DNA of 64,000 nucleotides, taken from assembly GCF_000309385.1 (NCBI RefSeq), contig NZ_JH976537.1, forward strand, positions 1,824,214-1,888,213. The letters are read 5' to 3'. The DNA comes from Nodosilinea nodulosa PCC 7104. Lineage in GTDB: Bacteria; Cyanobacteriota; Cyanobacteriia; Phormidesmidales; Phormidesmidaceae. A program made the position numbers and the translations under genes. Below the pieces are notes generated by a model, which saw nothing but the letters and a program-made list of their open reading frames with translations, made no database searches and was not told the DNA's origin. Each line of letters opens with the position of its first letter. Position 1 is the first letter of the stretch. Positions 12,781-21,530 of this stretch are shown here, one piece after another.

Positions 12781-13362
12781 ATGTCAATGCCTATTCCGTC
12801 TCGCCCCAGCGGGTTTCGTTTGGGGTCCGGCGATGCCCCTGTGCAGATAGAGGTCTTTGTCGATCTGGAATGCCCTTTCTCTAAAAAAGCCTGGCCCACG
12901 GTGCTGGCGATCGCGAACCACTACGAAGGCAACGGCGTTGGCATAACCGCTCACCCCATTGTGCTCTGCGATCATCGCCAGAGCTGGGATTTGACTAAGG
13001 CCGTAGTGGCGATCGCCGCAGACGATCCCCTGCGGGCCTAGACGTTTATTGGCCTTCTGTACCAGCATCAGGCCGACTACGCCCAAGCCGCCTTCGACGA
13101 CAAAACCCGTCACGACCTGCGCCAGCTGATCGCAGATCTGGCTGCCAAATTTGACCCGGCCCTGTCCAACGGCGATCTGGCCCCGCAACTCAGCGATGAG
13201 GAGAGTTCGGTGGCGAGTCGAGCTAAAGCCTCTGTGCGCTACGCGATCGCGCGCGGGGTCTGGTCCACGCCGACGGTTTTCATCAACGGCAGCCCGGTGC
13301 CAAAGCTGGAGTCAGGCTCTACAATCGGCGATTGGCAGGCGGTTATCGATCCATTGCTGTAG
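12781..13362 (+). pseudogene. DsbA/thioredoxin-like protein interrupted by one amber codon
   Basis: The frame opens with MSMPIPSRPSGFRLGSGDAP and the thioredoxin-fold motif FVDLECPFSKKAW, a single-Cys CPFS instead of CxxC, as in plant and cyanobacterial DsbA-like proteins. It reaches DDPLRA and then meets TAG at 13039-13041 (codon 87). The same frame continues without any shift for another 106 codons (TFIGLLYQHQADYAQAAF..., GVWSTPTVFINGSPVP with the cis-Pro of the fold) to a TAG at 13360-13362. A single G-to-A change from TGG would explain the stop. Alternatives are a sequencing error or readthrough. It ends seven bases from the convergent pyrC. Confidence 0.85.
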
Positions 13363-13369
13363 GGACGCG

Positions 13370-14398
13370 CTAGGTCATTTGCCAACTCATGTCTTCCCCG
13401 GCTCGCAACGGCACCAAGCCAGACTCGCCAAAGGGCAGTTCGTCGGGAATGCGCCAGGTAGTTTTGGTCAGCGTAACCTGCGTCGTGTTGCGGGGGAGTC
13501 GATAAAAATCAGGCCCGTGGAAGCTGGCAAAGGCTTCCAGTTTGTCCAGCGCGCCCGCGCTTTCAAAGGCTTCCGCATACAGCTCCAGGGCGTGCAGGGC
13601 CGAGAAGCAGCCCGCGCAGCCGCAGTCCGTTTCTTTGCCGCTGCGGGGGTGGGGCGCACTGTCGGTGCCCAAAAAGAATTTCGGGTTCCCGGAGGTGGCG
13701 GCCTGCAAAAGAGCCTGGCGGTGGGTTTCCCGCTTCAAAATGGGCAGGCAGTAGTAGTGGGGACGCAGCCCCCCTTGAAATAGAATATTTCGGCTAAACA
13801 GGAGATGCTGCGGCGTGATGGTAGCGGCGATGTTGTCGGTTGACTGCACAAAAGCCACCGCATCCAAGGTGGTAACGTGCTCCAGAACCATCCGCAGTTG
13901 GGGAAAGCGCCGCCTCAGCGGCATCAGGTGTTTTTCGATAAACACTTTTTCGCGGTCGAACATATCGACGTCGCCGTCGGTCACTTCGCCGTGCAGCAGA
14001 AGCGGCATATCGACCTGCTCCATAGCCGCAAAGACGCGATCGCACTGGCGAATATCGGTGACCCCCGAATCTGAGTTGGTGGTGGCCCCGGCGGGGTAAT
14101 ACTTGACGGCTTTGACAAACTCAGCCGCCTTGGCCGCCGCAATCTCGTCGGGGCTGGTGTTGTCGGTGAGGTAGAGGGTCATCAATGGCTCGAACCGCTG
14201 ACCAGTCGGCACTGCGGCCAGAATGCGATCGCGGTAGGCCGCCGCATCGGCCACCGTGCGCACGGGAGGCTTCAGGTTTGGCATGACGATGGCGCGGGCA
14301 AACTGGCGCACCGTATGGGGCAAGACAGCCCTTAGCGCGGCGCCATCCCGCAGGTGCAGGTGCCAGTCGTCGGGTCGAGTGATGGTCAGCGTGTTCAT
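13370..14398 (-). CDS. pyrC: Dihydroorotase (PyrC type)
   Basis: Zinc amidohydrolase catalysing the third step of de novo pyrimidine synthesis. The 342 residues match the E. coli PyrC class in length. Visible are the metal-binding HxH in [10 protein letters not shown], the carboxylated-lysine segment [25 protein letters not shown], the metal His in LEHVTT, and GTDSAPHP with the catalytic Asp. The ATG at 14398 ([11 protein letters not shown]) matches family N-termini. It stands alone; the neighbour downstream is the interrupted DsbA-like gene on the other strand. Confidence 0.96.
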   Translation of the reverse strand: MNTLTITRPDDWHLHLRDGAALRAVLPHTVRQFARAIVMPNLKPPVRTVADAAAYRDRILAAVPTGQRFEPLMTLYLTDNTSPDEIAAAKAAEFVKAVKYYPAGATTNSDSGVTDIRQCDRVFAAMEQVDMPLLLHGEVTDGDVDMFDREKVFIEKHLMPLRRRFPQLRMVLEHVTTLDAVAFVQSTDNIAATITPQHLLFSRNILFQGGLRPHYYCLPILKRETHRQALLQAATSGNPKFFLGTDSAPHPRSGKETDCGCAGCFSALHALELYAEAFESAGALDKLEAFASFHGPDFYRLPRNTTQVTLTKTTWRIPDELPFGESGLVPLRAGEDMSWQMT

Positions 14399-14610
14399 AA
14401 CGTTTGCCGCCCAAGACTACGGCGTTTTTAGAAGAGAATTCCAGGGAAGAAAAACCAGCAGAGCCGCAGGGTCTATGCCCCGGGAAAGTACTCATACGAT
14501 AGAGAGGGCTTTGTTTCGAGCGATCGCCTTAAGTCGCCAATGATTTCTGGGTTTGCTTTAACCAACGGATCGCTTTTCCTGTGGGAGCCTATCGCCGCAG
14601 TGGGAACAGC

Positions 14611-15723
14611 CTAACGGTTCAGCACAACCTGCTGAATCAAATCGGCTAGTTTTGTGGCGCTGTCGGCGGTGGCCAGACTCCCCGCAGCGGCGGCCATCGC
14701 CTCTAAGCGCTGGGGTTCTGCCAGCAGCTCAAGCACCAGGGCCTGAAATTCTGAGGCAGCGATTTGGCTTTGGTTCAGCATCAGAGCGGCATGGGCATCC
14801 TCAAAGGCTCTGGCATTCACCGTCTGGTGATCTTCTGCCGCAAACGGATAGGGAATCAGAATTGAGGGGGTGCGCGAGATGGCCAGCTCCGTCAGGGTGC
14901 CCGCTCCGGAGCGACCGATGGCCAAAGTCGCCCGGTGCATCAACGCCGCCATGGAGCCAAAGAAGGGGCGGTGAATATAGTGGGGATGGCTGAAGCTATC
15001 GGCGTCGGGGTCGCTGCTGCCGGTTTGGTGAACGATCCAGGCTCCGGCTTCGATCCAGGCTGGGGCGGCGGCACGCACCATTTGGTTGACGGCTACCGCG
15101 CCCTGGCTGCCGCCCACGACCACGATCAGCGGCACTCCGTCGGGAATGGCGGGATCGGTTAAAACGGGTGGTTCTGGGGTCAAAAACTCGTCGCGAACCG
15201 GGGTGCCGACTACGACGGTGTTGGCCTTGGGCAAATACTGACGGGCGGCCTCAAACCCCAGCGCCACGACGGTGCAGCGGGGGCTGAGCCAGCGAGTAAC
15301 TTTGCCCGGCAGGGCGTTTGACTCGTGCAGCACAGCGGGCAGACCCAGCGATCGCGCCGCCAGAATTGCCGGAGCCGCAATGTAGCCCCCGGTGGTAAAC
15401 ACGCCGTCAAAATTCCCCTGTTTGAGCAGTCGCCGCGCCTGCACCGTAGCCTGACCAAACTTCGCCAGGGTTTTGACTGTCCCCAGCCCTGGTCGGCCCT
15501 GGAACCCGGCCATGCGCACGGTATGCAGCGGAAAATGCTCGGGCACCAGGGTGGTTTCGAGGCGATCGGGCACCCCCAGCCACTCAATGGCGTAGCCGTC
15601 TGCCCGCAGCGCTTCGGCAGTGGCGATCGCCGGAAAGAGGTGTCCACCCGTACCGCTGGCGGCCACCAGCAGCCGGGGCGCTGTCGCCTGGGAATTGGCC
15701 ACGGGGGTAGATGCTTGGGACAA
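14611..15723 (-). CDS. murG: UDP-N-acetylglucosamine transferase MurG
   Basis: Adds GlcNAc to lipid I to make lipid II at the inner face of the membrane. Motifs: LLVAASGTGGHLFPAIA (G-loop 1), VFTTGGYIAAPAILAA, LHESNALPGKVTRWL, VVVGGSQGAVAVNQ and GRSGAGTLTELAI. The start is uncertain. An ATG at 15807 would give 44 residues before the first motif, unlike the family. I chose the TTG at 15723, preceded by GAGGGTG at good spacing. It diverges from the gene at 15821, so the two share a short promoter region. Confidence 0.9.
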   Translation of the reverse strand: MSQASTPVANSQATAPRLLVAASGTGGHLFPAIATAEALRADGYAIEWLGVPDRLETTLVPEHFPLHTVRMAGFQGRPGLGTVKTLAKFGQATVQARRLLKQGNFDGVFTTGGYIAAPAILAARSLGLPAVLHESNALPGKVTRWLSPRCTVVALGFEAARQYLPKANTVVVGTPVRDEFLTPEPPVLTDPAIPDGVPLIVVVGGSQGAVAVNQMVRAAAPAWIEAGAWIVHQTGSSDPDADSFSHPHYIHRPFFGSMAALMHRATLAIGRSGAGTLTELAISRTPSILIPYPFAAEDHQTVNARAFEDAHAALMLNQSQIAASEFQALVLELLAEPQRLEAMAAAAGSLATADSATKLADLIQQVVLNR

Positions 15724-15820
15724 GGGAACACCCTCGACGCTAAAAACGCCTCTAACTATACCAACTCCCTGCCAGTTGATATAAGGTAGACGGAGTATTC
15801 CTGGCATAGAGGCGGTTAGC

Positions 15821-16633
15821 GTGGCTAAATTTTCGGCAAGGCAGTGGGGTCTGGGGTTGATGTCGATGGCGGCCCTGGGGTTTGGCGCTGGAGCGATCGC
15901 ACCCCCCGCCCGCTCCAGCCCGCCCGTGCTGGCCCAGGCTGCCCCCGCCGAGGTGCAGCAGATGCTGACCAGTCTGGAGGCGGCCGCCAGCGCCCACGAC
16001 CTGGATGCCGTGATGGCCTTTTACAGCGAGTCCTTTTCGAGTGACACCGGCTTCGACTATGGCAAACTGCGCCAAACCCTCGAAACCCTGTGGCAGAAGT
16101 ATCCCGACATCGCTTACAAAATCGAGCTGCTGAGCTGGCAGGCCGATGGCCCAGGCCGCTACACCCTTGAAACCCGCACTACCGTCACCGGTCAGCAGAC
16201 CCTCCCCGATCGCGTGCTGGCCCTCAACGCCGACGTCACCTCGCGCCAGCAGCTGGAAGATGGCAAAATTGCCCACCAGGAAACCCTCACCGAAACCAGC
16301 CGATTGGCCTCGGGCAGCAACCCGCCCACGCTGCAAGTGCAGCTTCCCGAAACCCTCACCCCAGGACAGTCCTACAGCTTTGACACGATTGTTGTAGAGC
16401 CCCTAGATGGGCGATCGCTGATGGGAGCCGCCGTAGATGAAGGCGTTACCGCCGAAGACTTCTTTGAACCCCGCCCGGTCGTGTTTGACCTCCTGAGCTC
16501 TGGGGGGCTGTTCAAGGTGGGCACCGCCCCCACCGAGCCCGACAGCCGCTGGGTATCTAGCGTGGTCATTCGGGAAGACGGCATGGTCGTCGAAACTCGC
16601 CGGGTACGGGTGAGCAGTGATAGCCAACCATAG
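15821..16633 (+). CDS. Secreted NTF2/SnoaL-like protein
   Basis: 270 residues from a GTG preceded by AGAGGCGG. There is a signal peptide (basic MAKFSARQW, then LGLMSMAALGFGAGA, cleavage likely near LAQA, residues 36-39). Residues about 40-130 look like an NTF2/SnoaL domain (MLTSLEAAASAHDLDAVMAF, YSESFSSDTGFDYGKLRQTL). The C-terminal part is beta-rich with a conserved-looking PETLTPGQSYSFDTIVVEPL. It is probably periplasmic. No catalytic motif is evident. The stop codon overlaps the start of a decayed cupin sequence. Confidence 0.78.
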   Translation: MAKFSARQWGLGLMSMAALGFGAGAIAPPARSSPPVLAQAAPAEVQQMLTSLEAAASAHDLDAVMAFYSESFSSDTGFDYGKLRQTLETLWQKYPDIAYKIELLSWQADGPGRYTLETRTTVTGQQTLPDRVLALNADVTSRQQLEDGKIAHQETLTETSRLASGSNPPTLQVQLPETLTPGQSYSFDTIVVEPLDGRSLMGAAVDEGVTAEDFFEPRPVVFDLLSSGGLFKVGTAPTEPDSRWVSSVVIREDGMVVETRRVRVSSDSQP

Positions 16634-16911
16634 CTGGCTAATTACCGACGACGGCAGACACCGCCACCATGGCACCTGGGGTATTGTGGCCCTGGTGACG
16701 GCCAGGAGCCCAACCGCCTCTGGCAGCGCTTTCCCCCGCCCCCCAGCCCGGCCATCGGGAGTTGGTAGAGGATATTTCTCAACCCCGGTGACCCGGTGGC
16801 GCTAGCCGCCAACGCCATCCACAGCCTAGAGGCCCTGGGCAACGAGCCGACAGTATCGTTTAATCTTTACGGCCTATTGATCTGGACGCCCAAACCGCTC
16901 AGCTGTTCTAA
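16632..16911 (+). pseudogene. Remnant of a metal-dependent cupin (cysteine-dioxygenase-like)
   Basis: Translated in shifting frames, this stretch gives pieces of one cupin: SWLITDDGRHRHHGTWGIVA, then after a frameshift near 16698 GQEPNRLWQRFPPPP, then RELVEDIS, then NPGDPVALAANAIHSLEAL and EPTVSFNLYG, and finally DAQTAQLF followed by TAA at 16909-16911. These match the C-terminal half of cyanobacterial cupins with the metal-binding HxH and the IHSLEAL His. At least three frameshifts and loss of the N-terminal half show decay. It begins at the stop codon of the preceding gene, suggesting a deletion that joined them. The rest of the gap to 17199 shows nothing. Confidence 0.8.
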
Positions 16912-17199
16912 TCCCAGGTTGAGCGACATCAAACCGATCCCACCATCGCTCCAGAATGCGGAATTGGCCCACCCTGAGCAGGATTACCCGCACAGAATTC
17001 ATTGATGGCATAGAAAATTGTTGGGGTTTTGGGCCTGAGAGATGAAAGATTCGGCAACTTGGGGTAAACTTCAGCAGACCATTGGGGAAATGCTCTTCAG
17101 AGGCCTATTCAGCCCTGAGCTAGCTTTGCTTTAGCGCGTTCTACAGGGCCACTCAGGCCAGCTTAAAATCTCCCTTTGCCAACGCCAGGATAATTACCC

Positions 17200-18210
17200 A
17201 TGAGCCAGGAAGAAGCCTACAGCACCGCCACCTTGACGCCCGAGGAGCCTACCCCGGTCGATCCAGACGCTCTGGTTACCACCTACGCCGACAGCTTAAT
17301 CACTGAGCTATTTGACGACGTAGACAAAATTTTAGACGGTGACGAAGCTGCCCTGGCGGCGGTAGAAGCCTCGCCTGAACCCGCATCCACGGCGATCGCA
17401 CCGATTGTCGATATTCCGGCTGAAGCGGCGGCACCTGTGGCGCCCCCTGAACCCCTGGCCCCCCTGGGCAGCGCCCTTGACTTCTTCCACGACGGCGACA
17501 ACAAGGGTGCCCCCGCTCCAGCTAAAACCCGGATGGGTAAGCTGCTTGACCGCATGCTGCTGGCTATTACGGCCCTATCGCTGCTGGGGATGGGCGGTCT
17601 GCTGTGGTTTAGCCAGCAGAGCAATCGTTTTCCCCTGGGGCGATCGCCCGTAACAGACGCGGCCGCACACCAGTCAGATCAAGAGTTTTTGGCCTATCTT
17701 CAGCGCTCCCTAGAGGTAATTTCCGGCAAGGTTGAACGCGGCGAGCTGGGCAGCAACGCAGCCACAAGCCAGACCACCGCCGGAGCCGCCGTGGCGGCCA
17801 TGCCGATGCTGCCTCCCCTGGCAACGGGGGGGCCGCCGGGGGGCCTGGGGTCTGGCCCCGTCAACGTCATTGAGCGGGTTTACATTCCTTACCAAACGGC
17901 GGCGCAGCAACCTGCAGCGGGTGCCCCGGCCCTGGTGCCACAGCCCGCAGCCGGTGCTCCCTCGCCGGTAGCCCCCGCCACCCCACCCCAGAGCACCGCC
18001 GCCGCCGCTCCTATGCATTCCCTGGTCGGAATCCTGGAGCTGGGCGATCGCTCGGCCGCCCTGTTTGAAATTAGCGGCGTTTCCCAGCGGGTCTACATCG
18101 GTGAGCAGATTGGCAGCAGCGGTTGGAGCCTGGTTTCAGTCTCCAACGAAGAAGCCGTCATCCGCCGCAACGGGGAAGTGCGATCGATCTTCATTGGCCA
18201 GCGGTTTTAG
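17200..18210 (+). CDS. Single-pass membrane protein with GspC/PilP-like C-terminal domain
   Basis: 336 residues. An acidic, Ala/Pro-rich cytoplasmic region (1-108) is followed by one membrane span (LLAITALSLLGMGGLLWFS, about 120-140), a periplasmic Pro/Ala/Gly-rich linker (210-265) and a compact C-terminal domain. That domain (HSLVGILELGDRSAALFEIS, YIGEQIGSSGWSLVSV, EAVIRRNGEVRSIFIGQRF) resembles the homology region of type II secretion GspC and type IV pilus PilP proteins. A role in pilus or secretion machinery is inferred; no other pilus genes are in the window. Confidence 0.75.
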   Translation: MSQEEAYSTATLTPEEPTPVDPDALVTTYADSLITELFDDVDKILDGDEAALAAVEASPEPASTAIAPIVDIPAEAAAPVAPPEPLAPLGSALDFFHDGDNKGAPAPAKTRMGKLLDRMLLAITALSLLGMGGLLWFSQQSNRFPLGRSPVTDAAAHQSDQEFLAYLQRSLEVISGKVERGELGSNAATSQTTAGAAVAAMPMLPPLATGGPPGGLGSGPVNVIERVYIPYQTAAQQPAAGAPALVPQPAAGAPSPVAPATPPQSTAAAAPMHSLVGILELGDRSAALFEISGVSQRVYIGEQIGSSGWSLVSVSNEEAVIRRNGEVRSIFIGQRF

Positions 18211-18351
18211 GCCCCATAGCCTGGCTGAGCTGCCTCTGCCAAACCATATTTCCCCTGCCGCCAAAGCTTTACGGAGGGATCGTTGGCGCTGGGTCCCGGT
18301 GCATCTGTTGTGCTAGCCGCGATCGCGCTGTTGGTGAGGAGGAGTCAACCG

Positions 18352-18930
18352 ATGTCGCCTACTTTACGCTCAACTAGATTTTTCCGCCCTCCCCTGCAAC
18401 GGAGGGCAACCGTGACGCTGGCTTTTTTGCTGACGGCTGCCCTGGTCGCCTGTACGTCAGGAATCGATCAGCCTGCGCCGGAGGCGTCCAGCCCCTCGTC
18501 AGATGCGGGCGATTCGGCCCCTGCCGCCCCGCCCGAAGAACTCAGCGTTGAGACCTTTACCAGTGACGACCTGTTTGCCCAGGGCGGCGGCGGTTGCGGC
18601 ATGACCCTCTGGGAGCAGGAGAATAGCCAGCGATCGCAGGGATATTTGTTTTTTAACGGTCTGCCTGAGTCTCCAGACCCAGGCTTCGCCCTGATGAAAC
18701 TCAACGGTGAGTTTGTTCGCTTTCGTCGCACGGCGGCAGCGGGCGAAGAGTTCTATGGGCAGCGAACCTCCCAGACCTTTATCAGCCAGGACGAGGCGAC
18801 TCAGCTCCAGGTCAACACCAGCCTCGGTCAGCCGGGAGAAATTGAATCAGTGGCCGTCGAAGGCACCCTGCAACTACAGCGCAGCGGAAATACGCTGAAG
18901 ATTCCTGTGCAGGGCGACGCTGGCTGCTAG
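18352..18930 (+). CDS. Putative lipoprotein
   Basis: 192 residues starting at ATG 18352, preceded by GGAGGAG. Basic N-terminus, hydrophobic LAFLLTAALVACTSG with a lipobox (LVAC), then a Pro/Ser/Ala-rich spacer and a beta-rich domain holding CGMTLWEQ, GFALMKLNGEFVRFRR and a final GDAGC. The two remaining cysteines could form a disulfide. An upstream in-frame ATG at 18283 would bury the signal peptide, so it is rejected. Membrane anchoring through LspA processing is expected. Function unknown. Confidence 0.8.
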   Translation: MSPTLRSTRFFRPPLQRRATVTLAFLLTAALVACTSGIDQPAPEASSPSSDAGDSAPAAPPEELSVETFTSDDLFAQGGGGCGMTLWEQENSQRSQGYLFFNGLPESPDPGFALMKLNGEFVRFRRTAAAGEEFYGQRTSQTFISQDEATQLQVNTSLGQPGEIESVAVEGTLQLQRSGNTLKIPVQGDAGC

Positions 18931-18973
18931 GTCAGCATCATGCTCAAAAATTTGGGTTCTTATATCTTTAGCC

Positions 18974-19103
18974 CTAGGGCGTGCCATCAATGCTGGCTAA
19001 AATCCTGATTCCACCAGCATTGCCACGCCCCATCCAACAAACAGACTGGGGCTGTCACCGTTGATTCTTGCGCCATCAGCCGCTAATTGATGACAGCCGC
19101 TAG
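18974..19103. repeat. CTAG-bounded short inverted-repeat element, copy 1
   Basis: 130 bases beginning CTAGGGCGTGCCATCAA and ending TTGATGACAGCCGCTAG. The two ends are imperfect inverted repeats, and CTAG at both ends looks like a target duplication. A related 131-base copy lies at 22234-22364, alike by eye over its whole length (shared AATCC-ATTCCA, GCCACGCCC/GCCGCGCCC and GCTAATTG/GATTAATTG blocks). No coding capacity. It is probably a MITE derived from an IS-type transposon. Its right CTAG supplies the stop codon of the minus-strand gene at 19100-19441. Confidence 0.75.
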
Positions 19104-19441
19104 TAAAAAGAACGGCCCCTGGCCGTCAGCATTTTGTAGCCAAATCCCATGGCCGTCAGTGAAACGAAGAACTGCCACAGGCTGGTGGGGTTCAAAATAG
19201 CGCGGCTGCTAGCAAACACGCAGACAATGCCGAAGGCTACCGCCACCCAGCCCACAGGCTTCATTGGGGCAGGCAAAAATACCAGGGAAAAGACGCCAAT
19301 GCAGAGCGAAATAACCGACAGATCCGCCGCAATGCCCCGCCACCAAGGGTAGGCATGGGTGGTAAACACAATGTTCTTGCCCAAAAAATAGATCCCCAGC
19401 AAAATTAGCGCGATACCAAAGATATGAGAGAAAAATCGCAT
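19100..19441 (-). CDS. Small membrane protein, four hydrophobic segments
   Basis: 113 residues from ATG 19441 (MRFFSHIFGIALILLGIYFL). There are four hydrophobic stretches: residues 1-20, about 40-58, 62-80 and 88-105. The frame is open further upstream to 19645, but that overlaps the next gene and has no membrane-protein character. No domain is recognised. The stop codon (TAG) lies in the terminal CTAG of the repeat at 18974-19103, so the original C-terminus may have been altered by the insertion. Confidence 0.65.
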   Translation of the reverse strand: MRFFSHIFGIALILLGIYFLGKNIVFTTHAYPWWRGIAADLSVISLCIGVFSLVFLPAPMKPVGWVAVAFGIVCVFASSRAILNPTSLWQFFVSLTAMGFGYKMLTARGRSFY

Positions 19442-19481
19442 GATGCCTCGCAATGTTGATAGCTGTAGCTTTGCAGCCTGA

Positions 19482-20081
19482 TTAACGGTCGGAAGAGTGA
19501 ATCTGCCCGGCGGGGCGCATACTCCAGGCGATGAGCAACGGAACACCAAGGCCCAGGCCCAGGTTGACGAACAACCAGAGATAAGAGGCCCCTCCACTAA
19601 ATCCTTTGATGTAGAATCCCCGTCGAGTCGAGGAGAGCAGCGCATCCCAAATTAGGTGAGCGCTGACGCCAACCGATAGCCCCATGGCCCCATCGCGCAC
19701 CCAGCCCGCCAGGTCTTTTTGCCAAGCAGCCAGACGAGGGTGTTGCATAAACCACAGCCAGCCAGCCAGCGCCGCCATGGGCATGAGCACCGAGTGAAAC
19801 AGCCAGCTGCGATGGAGTAAGAGCCTCAGCCCCGTCCCTTGGTAGAGAGGAATATCCCAGTCGGGAAAGGCCATGTAGAAAAATGTGTTGCTCAGGAGGG
19901 GAACATCTAGCTGGCGAAAGAAAAATAACCCGCTTGCGCCCCAAATCAGCATGATGAGGAAGCAAATCGGATTGATGGTTCTGGCCGCATCGCGGGTGTA
20001 GCGCTCTAGCACCCACCAGAAGGCCATGCCGACGGCGAGGCCAACGCCAAAGTGAAGCAGCTTGTCCCAAAGAGCAGGCAT
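19482..20081 (-). CDS. Multi-pass membrane protein, YdjM-like
   Basis: 199 residues with about five membrane segments. The conserved polar residues sit in a pattern like the YdjM family of membrane-bound putative metal-dependent hydrolases: FPDWDIPLYQG, LLLHRSWLFHSVLMP and SVGVSAHLIWDALLSSTRRG (His and Asp clusters). The family has no firmly established activity. The downstream gene at 19100-19441 starts 40 bases after it on the same strand, so a two-gene unit is likely. The ATG gives MPALWDKLLHFGVG. Confidence 0.65.
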   Translation of the reverse strand: MPALWDKLLHFGVGLAVGMAFWWVLERYTRDAARTINPICFLIMLIWGASGLFFFRQLDVPLLSNTFFYMAFPDWDIPLYQGTGLRLLLHRSWLFHSVLMPMAALAGWLWFMQHPRLAAWQKDLAGWVRDGAMGLSVGVSAHLIWDALLSSTRRGFYIKGFSGGASYLWLFVNLGLGLGVPLLIAWSMRPAGQIHSSDR

Positions 20082-20255
20082 GACAAAAGGGGGCTGACGA
20101 AGGAATCCATTAACCGTTATACAAACCTCTGCCTAAAGATTCCCGAATGTCTCTCCTCTCTTGGCATAGATTTCACCAACGCCTAACCTTGCAAAAAATC
20201 GCTTCGCGTCTGCATCACCTGAGCGAAACTAACCTTCTTATCTAGAGCAATTCTT

Positions 20256-21530
20256 TCACGGCCTCAGGGCGGCGGCGATCGCGTTTCCGGCCAGCCAGCC
20301 CGTCGTCCAGGCATTTTGAAAGTTAAACCCGCCCGTCACCCCGTCGATATTGAGAATTTCGCCTGCCAGGTGCAGCCCTGGGCAGCGGCGGCTCTCCATC
20401 GTTTTGAAGTTGACCTCGGGCAGTGGAATGCCGCCGCAGGTGACAAATTCGTCCTTGAAGACGCCCTTGCCTGCGATCGCGTATTCCCCCCGCGTCAGCG
20501 CCGTCACCAGCGCTTGCAGCTGCGCCTTAGACAGGTCGGCCCAGTTCACCTTATTGCCCAACCCGGCCCGGTGCTGAGCCAGGTACTGCCAAAGCCGCCG
20601 CGACAGTTCTGGAAACGGCGAAAATGCTGCCACCTGTCGCCTGCCCTGGTCTTGCTTAAGGGCCAGCAGCTTTTGCCGCATGGAATCCTGGGATCGCTCC
20701 GGTAGCCAGTTCACCGTCAGCGTCGCCCGGTAGCGCTGGCGGTGCAGCCCCACCGCCCCGTAGGCCGAGAGCTTGAGCACCGCCGGGCCGCTCATGCCCC
20801 AGTGGGTAATTAGCAGCGGGCCGCGCTGGGTTAGCTCAGGCGCATGCTCCAGGGCGAGGTGCAGCTGAACGGTTTCGACCGAAACCCCCGCCAGCTCGCG
20901 CAGGGCCGGATCGGGGATATTGAAGGTGAATAGCGAGGGCACTGGCGGCACCAGGTCGTGGCCCAGCTTGAGGGCCATGCGATAGCCACCGGGGCTGCTG
21001 CCCGTGGCCAGCAGCAGGCGATCGCAGCGCCAATCAACTCCGGCGCGGGTGGTGAGCCAAAAGCCATTGTCGTCGGGCTGAACTTGGGCGATTGCCTGAC
21101 TGGTGTGGATCTGAATGCCCAGCCGCCGGGCCTCCCCCAGCAGGCAGTCAACGATGGTGCCCGAGTCGTCGGTGGTGGGAAACATGCGGCCATCGGCCTC
21201 GGTTTTGAGCGGCACCCCCCGCTGCTCGAACCAGTTCACCGTGTCCTGGGGCTGAAAGCGACTGAAGGGGCCGCGCAGGGCATTGCTGCCGCGCGGGTAG
21301 TGGGTCACCAGCACGGCCGGGTCAAAGCAGTGGTGGGTAACGTTGCAGCGGCCGCCGCCGGAGATTCTCACCTTGGCCAGGGCCTCGCGCCCGGCCTCGA
21401 AGATGTGGATAGAAGCCTCGGGATTGGCTTCGGCGCAGGCGATCGCCCCAAACAGCCCCGCCGCCCCGGCCCCGGCGACAATCACCGAGGCGCGGTTGGG
21501 TAAGCCCTGACCTGGAGATCCATCCCTCAC
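20256..21530 (-). CDS. BaiN/HI0933-family FAD-dependent oxidoreductase
   Basis: 424 residues. N-terminal FAD-binding Rossmann motif VIVAGAGAAGLFGAIACAE, the family signature KVRISGGGRCNVTHHCFDP, VPLKTEADGRMFPTTDDSG, LLLATGSSPGGYRMA, and the C-terminal FAD contact GEILNIDGVTGGFNFQNAW. Family substrates are uncertain. The GTG start overlaps the stop of the upstream ExbB-like gene (GTGA), implying translational coupling. Confidence 0.92.
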   Translation of the reverse strand: MRDGSPGQGLPNRASVIVAGAGAAGLFGAIACAEANPEASIHIFEAGREALAKVRISGGGRCNVTHHCFDPAVLVTHYPRGSNALRGPFSRFQPQDTVNWFEQRGVPLKTEADGRMFPTTDDSGTIVDCLLGEARRLGIQIHTSQAIAQVQPDDNGFWLTTRAGVDWRCDRLLLATGSSPGGYRMALKLGHDLVPPVPSLFTFNIPDPALRELAGVSVETVQLHLALEHAPELTQRGPLLITHWGMSGPAVLKLSAYGAVGLHRQRYRATLTVNWLPERSQDSMRQKLLALKQDQGRRQVAAFSPFPELSRRLWQYLAQHRAGLGNKVNWADLSKAQLQALVTALTRGEYAIAGKGVFKDEFVTCGGIPLPEVNFKTMESRRCPGLHLAGEILNIDGVTGGFNFQNAWTTGWLAGNAIAAALRP

